DNA from: an uncultured Eubacteriales bacterium
GTDB lineage: Bacteria > Bacillota_A > Clostridia > Lachnospirales > Lachnospiraceae
Direction of reading: 5' to 3'
Length of the DNA: 18,714 nucleotides
Assembly (NCBI GenBank): GCA_900321365.1
Contig: ONVT01000131.1
Coordinates: 1 to 18,714 of the forward strand
The position numbers were made by a program, and so were the translations under genes. Positions 14,721 through 18,714 of the stretch are shown here, piece after piece (the stretch's first letter is position 1; every line of letters starts with the position of its first letter). The notes below the pieces were generated by a model, which saw only the letters and a list, made by a program, of their open reading frames with translations, did not search any database and was not told where the DNA came from.

Positions 14721-16085
14721 TTACCCGAACAGACCGCCTCCTCCGAAAGGAAGCTTTAATCCGCCGCGGCGCTTACCGCCGCCCATACCGCCGAACTGCT
14801 TCATGAGTTTGCGCGCCTGATCGAACTGTTTGACCAGCTTGTTGACTTCGCTGATGTCGACGCCGGCGCCTTTCGCGATACGGATCTTGCGTGACTGGTT
14901 GAGCAGATCAGGATTCGCTCTCTCCTTCGGGGTCATGGAAAGGATAATCGCCTCGGTGCGCCCCATCTGGCTCTCATCGATCTGATCCTCAATCTGGGAC
15001 AACTGGGAACCTCCCATGCCCGGAAGCATCTTGAGGATCGAACTCATCCCGCCCATCTTCTTCATCTGAGACATGGACTCGAGATAGTCATCGAACCCGA
15101 AGGAAGCCTTGCGCAGCTTCTTCTCCATCTCCTTCGCGCGCTCTTCGTCCAGGTTCTCCTGCGCTTTCTCGATCAGGCTCAGGACATCTCCCATGCCAAG
15201 GATCCTGGAACTCATGCGGTCCGGATAGAACTGTTCGAGATCATCGGGTTTCTCACCCATACCCACGAACAGGATCGGCTTTCCGCAGACTGCGCGGATA
15301 GACAGCGCGGCACCGCCTCTCGTGTCGCCATCCAGTTTGGTCAGTATGACGCCGTCGATCCCGATCTTCTCTTCAAATGCGGACGCCACATTCACGGCAT
15401 CCTGTCCGGTCATGGCGTCAACAACCAGGATTGTCTGGTCGACTTCGATCCGCTGGCGGATCTCCTGGAGCTCCTCCATCATGTCCTCATCGATCTGCAG
15501 ACGGCCGGCCGTATCCAGAAGGAGAACATTGTATCCGTTCTTCTTCGCGTATGCCAGGGCTTCCTGCGCGATTTCGGGAGGCTTCTTCTCTGTCCCCATC
15601 TCAAAGACCGGGACATTCACCTTCTCGGCACTGATCTGGAGCTGCTTAATAGCGGCCGGACGGTAGATATCGCAGGCGGCTATCAGGGGCCTTCGTCCCC
15701 TGCTCTTCAGCTTTGCCGCGAGCTTCGCGCATGTCGTGGTCTTACCGGCGCCCTGAAGACCCATCATCATCAGCACCGTGACATCCCCGCCGCCCTTGAG
15801 CTTAAGTTCGGTCGTCTCGGAGCCCATCAGTTCGGTCAGCTCGTCGCTGACAATCTTGATCACCATCTGACCCGGGTTCAGGCCGTTCATGACATCCTGT
15901 CCGATCGCCTTCTCCTGGACGCTCTTCATGAAGGTCTTGACGACCTTAAAGGAAACATCCGCCTCCAGAAGGGCCATCTTGACTTCCTTCAGGGCTGCCT
16001 TGACATCCTCTTCCGAGAGTTTGCCCTTGCGGCGCATGTTCTTGAAGATATTCTGAAATTTTTCGGATAAGCTCTCAAACGCCAT
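14721..16085 (-). CDS. ffh: Signal recognition particle GTPase Ffh
   Basis: A 454-residue protein component of SRP that binds signal sequences on nascent membrane and secreted proteins and docks with FtsY. The N domain precedes GTPase motifs: P-loop GLQGAGKTTT (109-118), DTAGR (191-195) and TKLDG (249-253). The methionine-rich M domain (from about 300) contains MKKMGGMSSILKMLPGMGG and SMTPKERANPDLLNQSRKIRIAKGAG, the RNA-binding region. It ends in a glycine-rich tail (GGGGLFG). Length is normal. It follows ylxM across a duplicated 67-bp repeat. A ribosome site is present as GGACAACAG, weak. Confidence 0.98.
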   Translation of the reverse strand: MAFESLSEKFQNIFKNMRRKGKLSEEDVKAALKEVKMALLEADVSFKVVKTFMKSVQEKAIGQDVMNGLNPGQMVIKIVSDELTELMGSETTELKLKGGGDVTVLMMMGLQGAGKTTTCAKLAAKLKSRGRRPLIAACDIYRPAAIKQLQISAEKVNVPVFEMGTEKKPPEIAQEALAYAKKNGYNVLLLDTAGRLQIDEDMMEELQEIRQRIEVDQTILVVDAMTGQDAVNVASAFEEKIGIDGVILTKLDGDTRGGAALSIRAVCGKPILFVGMGEKPDDLEQFYPDRMSSRILGMGDVLSLIEKAQENLDEERAKEMEKKLRKASFGFDDYLESMSQMKKMGGMSSILKMLPGMGGSQLSQIEDQIDESQMGRTEAIILSMTPKERANPDLLNQSRKIRIAKGAGVDISEVNKLVKQFDQARKLMKQFGGMGGGKRRGGLKLPFGGGGLFG

Positions 16086-16099
16086 ATCTGTTGTCCTTA

Positions 16100-16233
16100 T
16101 TTCAGATGTTGGTTTAACGGCATCTTCTCCAGGCGATCCCGCAGCGATTGCTGTGGTAATCAGCTTATTTCACACGTTGGTTTCCGGGATCTTCTCCCTG
16201 TAATCCAGCGGTCTTTGCTGTGTGACCAGTTTA
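16100..16233 (-). repeat. Twofold degenerate tandem repeat in the ylxM-ffh junction
   Basis: Two adjacent copies of about 66 and 68 bp (16168-16233 and 16100-16167) fill the gap from the ylxM stop almost to ffh. Shared blocks are CACAGCAA, GGAGAAGAT.CCG, AAACCAAC and TGAAATAA. Each copy starts and ends at a TAA triplet like the ylxM stop region. The copy nearer ffh holds a mini-ORF, MPLNQHLK, ahead of the ffh ribosome site. Overall identity looks roughly 70 percent by eye. Confidence 0.7.
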
Positions 16234-16572
16234 TTATAGCTGGGAAAGAATCCTGTCGCAGATGCCGGCAACACGCTTCGTATCCTTCTCATTCAGACTT
16301 CCGGATCCTGTCAGCTGCCTGATCTGGGTTACCTCAGAGCGGACCTTCAAAAACCGCTCCACCAGGCCGAGCTTCTGCTCATAATCCCTCAGCTGGCGGT
16401 CAACCCGCTTGACCAGGTCATGCACGCCCTGTCTGGACACGCCATACTCCAGGGCTGCCTCACTGTACCCGAGATCTCCGAGAACAACATCCTCGTAGAC
16501 CTCTCTCTGATGCTCTGTCAGAAGCTCACCGTAGAAATCATACAGGAGCGTCTGTTCCACTATCTTTTCCAT
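16234..16572 (-). CDS. ylxM: YlxM/p13-like SRP-associated helix-turn-helix protein
   Basis: A 112-residue helical protein of the YlxM family, almost always next to ffh and thought to act with SRP. The start MEKIVEQTLLYDFYGELLTEHQREVYEDVV is typical; a helix-turn-helix segment YSEAALEYGVSRQGVHDLVKR is at about 36-56, followed by a coiled-coil-like stretch. The frame is open upstream to 16743, but those 57 codons look non-coding, cross a perfect inverted repeat and match nothing known, so I chose the ATG at 16572. Only a poor ribosome site (GGCAGGT abutting the ATG) is seen. Streptococcal YlxM modulates SRP GTPase activity; the role here is inferred. Confidence 0.9.
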   Translation of the reverse strand: MEKIVEQTLLYDFYGELLTEHQREVYEDVVLGDLGYSEAALEYGVSRQGVHDLVKRVDRQLRDYEQKLGLVERFLKVRSEVTQIRQLTGSGSLNEKDTKRVAGICDRILSQL

Positions 16573-16595
16573 ACCTGCCAAAGGATACACGAAAG

Positions 16596-16635
16596 CCCCG
16601 CGCGTGTCAAGTACTTTTTCTTGACACGCGCGGGG
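16596..16635 (-). promoter_or_regulatory. Perfect 16-bp inverted repeat upstream of ylxM, with embedded TTGACA
   Basis: Arms 16596-16611 and 16620-16635 are perfectly complementary and GC-rich, with an 8-base loop. In the transcript this is a very stable hairpin after the HD-GYP gene, but the following bases (CTTTCGTG) are a poor T tract. The arm near ylxM carries TTGACA (16605-16610); 17 bp on is TATCCT (16582-16587), a possible -10, placing a transcript start only about three bases before the ylxM ATG. It could be a terminator, an operator or a promoter element. Confidence 0.55.
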
Positions 16636-16644
16636 TCTCAGTAA

Positions 16645-16727
16645 GCATCGGGTCTCGTCGACGTTCCTGCTAATGGTGCAGCAGGACGGCTCCCGGGCCG
16701 GTGGTGGCCTGTGAACTGTAACGATGC
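16645..16727 (-). other. Possible branched RNA fold upstream of ylxM
   Basis: In the 180-bp gap after the HD-GYP gene, GCATCG/CGATGC (16722-16727 with 16645-16650) could close a junction holding a GGCC/GGCC hairpin (16696-16709) and a 7-bp TCCTGCT/AGCAGGA hairpin (16665-16671 with 16680-16686). The strong inverted repeat follows directly. The layout recalls an aptamer plus expression platform, but I do not match it to a known riboswitch, and stems of this size can occur by chance. Confidence 0.25.
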
Positions 16728-16752
16728 GGCGGTCATTGAACATTGTATATGC

Positions 16753-18714
16753 CTATCGAATATCCATATTCGTGTTCATCACAACGCGCACTTCGTCTGA
16801 CGCGTTGATGAAAGCGCCAGCGACCTTTGGATCGAAGTGGCTGCCGGAGCCTTCTTCAATGATGGCCATGGCCTTTTCGAACGGGAAACCATCCTTGTAG
16901 CTTCGCTTCGAGACCAGCGCGTCGAATACGTCCGCAACTGCCATGATGCGCGCCGACAGCGGGATCTCCTCGCCTTTCAGCCCTTCCGGATAACCCTTGC
17001 CGTTCCATTTCTCGTGATGATAATGCGCCAGGTTCATGGCCTCTTTCAGGTAGCCGGTGTCTTCTTCAGATACGATTGTCATTGCGTGCGCGATGACCTC
17101 TGCGCCGGCAGTGGTATGGGTCTTCATGATCTCAAACTCTTCATCCGTCAGCTTGCCAGGTTTGTTGAGAATCGTGTCAGAAACCTGAATCTTCCCTATG
17201 TCATGCAGAGGCGCGGAATTGACGACGTCATGCATGAACTCATCCGTCAGCTGGTCAGTATAGATCCCCTCTTTTTTCATCTCACGCATGATGAGATCCG
17301 TATACGCGGCTGTCTTGCGCACGTGGTCGCCCGTGCACTGGTCACGGCTCTCCACCATATCGGCCAATACGAGAATCAGTCCGTTCTGGAGCTTGCTGAT
17401 AATCTCGCTCTGCATCTCCATGTTCTCGATGGTATGTACCATATCATCCGTGGTCTTTGTCACGGAGTGGTACAGATTCTCAATCTCGTCTCCTGTGCGG
17501 ATATCCAGCTCATGAATACGCTCGACCGTTCTCTCTCTGGACTCTTCAGTGGAGTATTCCGAACTGCCTGTGGTAATGTCCAGCGCATTGATCGGAAGGA
17601 TGATGTTGTATTCCGCAAACCAGATGGCGGCGGTCATCAGCAGAAGGAAGAAACCGAAGAACAGCGATACTACACGGGCCAGGAATTCATAACCGTTCTT
17701 GATGATATGCTCCATGCTGATGTCCACGCCGACATAGCACTGGCAGTTTCCCTGACTGTCGTATACCGGCTTGTACACCGTCAGCAGCCAGCCGAACTGT
17801 CCGTTTGAGATGATCGGATCGACTTCTTTTCCTGCCAGAAGATCGGGCAGCTTTTCGCTGAAGTCCTCGTCAAACTCGACAACATCCCCGGGCTCACCTC
17901 CGGGCGTGTCAGGCGTATCCGCGTCGAACACGACATGGCAGCCGTCCTCCAGGATCTTGTAGGCGTATACATACTGGATGTTGCCGGAACTGTTCGCAAG
18001 GTCATTGAACCTCTTGTCGATACGTTCATAGCCTTCGGCATCGTTACCCAGTTCTATGTATTCCTCCACACGATCCCCATCTATGGCGTCACTTGCTACA
18101 TTTGCAACACCCCACGCGAGTTCCTTCTGCTCTTCTTCGGCGGATGTGCGGAAATGGAAGAAGCTGATGACTGTCACGATGGCGGCGATAATCACCATGC
18201 CCGAAGTCACAAGGATGACGATCTTCACACGCAGCGACATGAGACGTGCACGTTTGTGATCCGATGACAGGAGCTTCTCTTTGGAAATGGGCGTCTGCTG
18301 CCAGCCTGCGTAGTAGAAACGCTCCTTGAGCGAGACCGGCATAATATGCAGCACGGTCGCGATAATCAGGACGGTAATGGTCTTGTCGAGAAGATCGATC
18401 AGCATATCCGCCGCAAACTGGGACCAGAACTCACTGAATACGCCTGCTTCATGAATGCGCATGGCCAGCGGAGCGGAGATACCGTATCCAAAGCTGAAGC
18501 CATACAACGCCCAGGTCAGCACCGAGCCGAGTCCGCCGCCGATCAGGGCGAATACCACGATGACGACCACCAGTCTCCAGGGCTTCCGGAAGTTGTAGTA
18601 GTCTTTGCTTGCGAACCATGCTGAGGCGATACCAATCAGTACCGTCAGGGATCCGTAATAGGTAGTGGTATAATCTCCTATGCCGTTGACAAGGTTGGTA
18701 AAGAACCCGACGAT
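16753..18714 (-). CDS. Membrane sensor with HD-GYP c-di-GMP phosphodiesterase domain (5' end missing)
   Basis: 653 codons are visible and the frame runs off the window with no stop, so the N-terminus is missing. Numbering from the first visible residue: a hydrophobic region (about 1-125) with several helices that I cannot assign firmly, resembling small multi-helix substrate-binding membrane modules; a helix at about 163-188; a probable Cache-like extracytoplasmic sensor (about 190-340); a helix at about 346-372; a linker; then an HD-GYP domain (about 448-640). It has GDH (462-464), the HD pair in LHDIGKI (504-505), HHEKWNGKGYPEG (566-578) with GYP at 574-576, and a conserved DVFDAL. Such domains hydrolyse cyclic di-GMP. 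It ends 180 bp before ylxM, probably a separate unit. Confidence 0.9.
   Translation of the reverse strand: MVGFFTNLVNGIGDYTTTYYGSLTVLIGIASAWFASKDYYNFRKPWRLVVVIVVFALIGGGLGSVLTWALYGFSFGYGISAPLAMRIHEAGVFSEFWSQFAADMLIDLLDKTITVLIIATVLHIMPVSLKERFYYAGWQQTPISKEKLLSSDHKRARLMSLRVKIVILVTSGMVIIAAIVTVISFFHFRTSAEEEQKELAWGVANVASDAIDGDRVEEYIELGNDAEGYERIDKRFNDLANSSGNIQYVYAYKILEDGCHVVFDADTPDTPGGEPGDVVEFDEDFSEKLPDLLAGKEVDPIISNGQFGWLLTVYKPVYDSQGNCQCYVGVDISMEHIIKNGYEFLARVVSLFFGFFLLLMTAAIWFAEYNIILPINALDITTGSSEYSTEESRERTVERIHELDIRTGDEIENLYHSVTKTTDDMVHTIENMEMQSEIISKLQNGLILVLADMVESRDQCTGDHVRKTAAYTDLIMREMKKEGIYTDQLTDEFMHDVVNSAPLHDIGKIQVSDTILNKPGKLTDEEFEIMKTHTTAGAEVIAHAMTIVSEEDTGYLKEAMNLAHYHHEKWNGKGYPEGLKGEEIPLSARIMAVADVFDALVSKRSYKDGFPFEKAMAIIEEGSGSHFDPKVAGAFINASDEVRVVMNTNMDIR

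Noticed and set aside
16233..16238. Perfect TATAAT on the minus strand at the end of ylxM
   Set aside because: No TTGACA-like hexamer is found at 16-18 bp spacing, and the match falls on the last ylxM codons and stop.
16573..16743. In-frame upstream extension of ylxM by 57 codons
   Set aside because: The extra residues are unlike the YlxM family, cross a perfect 16-bp inverted repeat and would make the protein far longer than its relatives.
16573..16752. SRP RNA gene near ffh
   Set aside because: The conserved SRP RNA apical loop sequence (GGAA...AGCAGCC type) was not found on either strand of this gap.
16837..17808. Plus-strand open frame (323 codons) opposite the HD-GYP gene
   Set aside because: The minus strand encodes intact HD-GYP motifs here; the opposite translation shows no family signature.

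Overview
The window is a block of conserved bacterial housekeeping genes, and every convincing gene lies on the minus strand. Read in the direction of transcription (high to low coordinates) the order is: HD-GYP sensor (cut by the window edge), ylxM, ffh, rpsP, khpA, rimM, an OpgB/LtaS-type phosphoglycerol transferase, trmD, a double-ACT protein, prfC, an Asp23/Gls24 protein, nusB, xseA, xseB, ispA, dxs, tlyA, nadK, argR. The linkage of an Asp23 protein to nusB-xseA-xseB-ispA-dxs-tlyA-nadK-argR, and of ylxM-ffh-rpsP-khpA-rimM-trmD, is typical of Firmicutes. Moderate GC content, Asp23, KhpA and a large HD-GYP sensor point to Clostridia, probably a Lachnospiraceae-like organism. The taxonomy is inferred from gene content, not from a marker search.

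Right part (about 10266-18714): protein targeting and ribosome/tRNA maturation. It holds SRP GTPase Ffh with its partner YlxM, ribosomal protein S16, RNA chaperone KhpA, 16S maturation factor RimM and tRNA methyltransferase TrmD. A three-helix membrane enzyme of the OpgB family sits between rimM and trmD, which are normally neighbours. rplS, usually next after trmD, is not there; a double-ACT protein and release factor 3 (prfC) follow instead. A probable terminator overlaps the prfC stop codon.

Left part (about 1-8153): a second unit that appears to start at a promoter just upstream of the asp23 gene. It encodes transcription antitermination (NusB), exonuclease VII (XseA/XseB), isoprenoid precursor synthesis (Dxs, IspA), a TlyA rRNA methylase, NAD kinase and the arginine repressor.

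No mobile element, CRISPR array, tRNA or rRNA gene was seen. The unusual material lies between the genes. The xseA-xseB gap carries two consecutive nested stem-loops of the same design. The xseB-ispA and ylxM-ffh junctions are tandemly duplicated stop/ribosome-site sequences, and the first makes a chain of mini-ORFs. Other degenerate direct repeats occur in the asp23-nusB and transferase-trmD gaps. A perfect 16-bp inverted repeat carrying TTGACA on both strands stands just upstream of ylxM. Several gaps (upstream of ylxM, rpsP and rimM) could fold into structured leaders. I see no clear new multigene system; the best candidates for something undescribed are these intergenic elements and the OpgB-like insertion.
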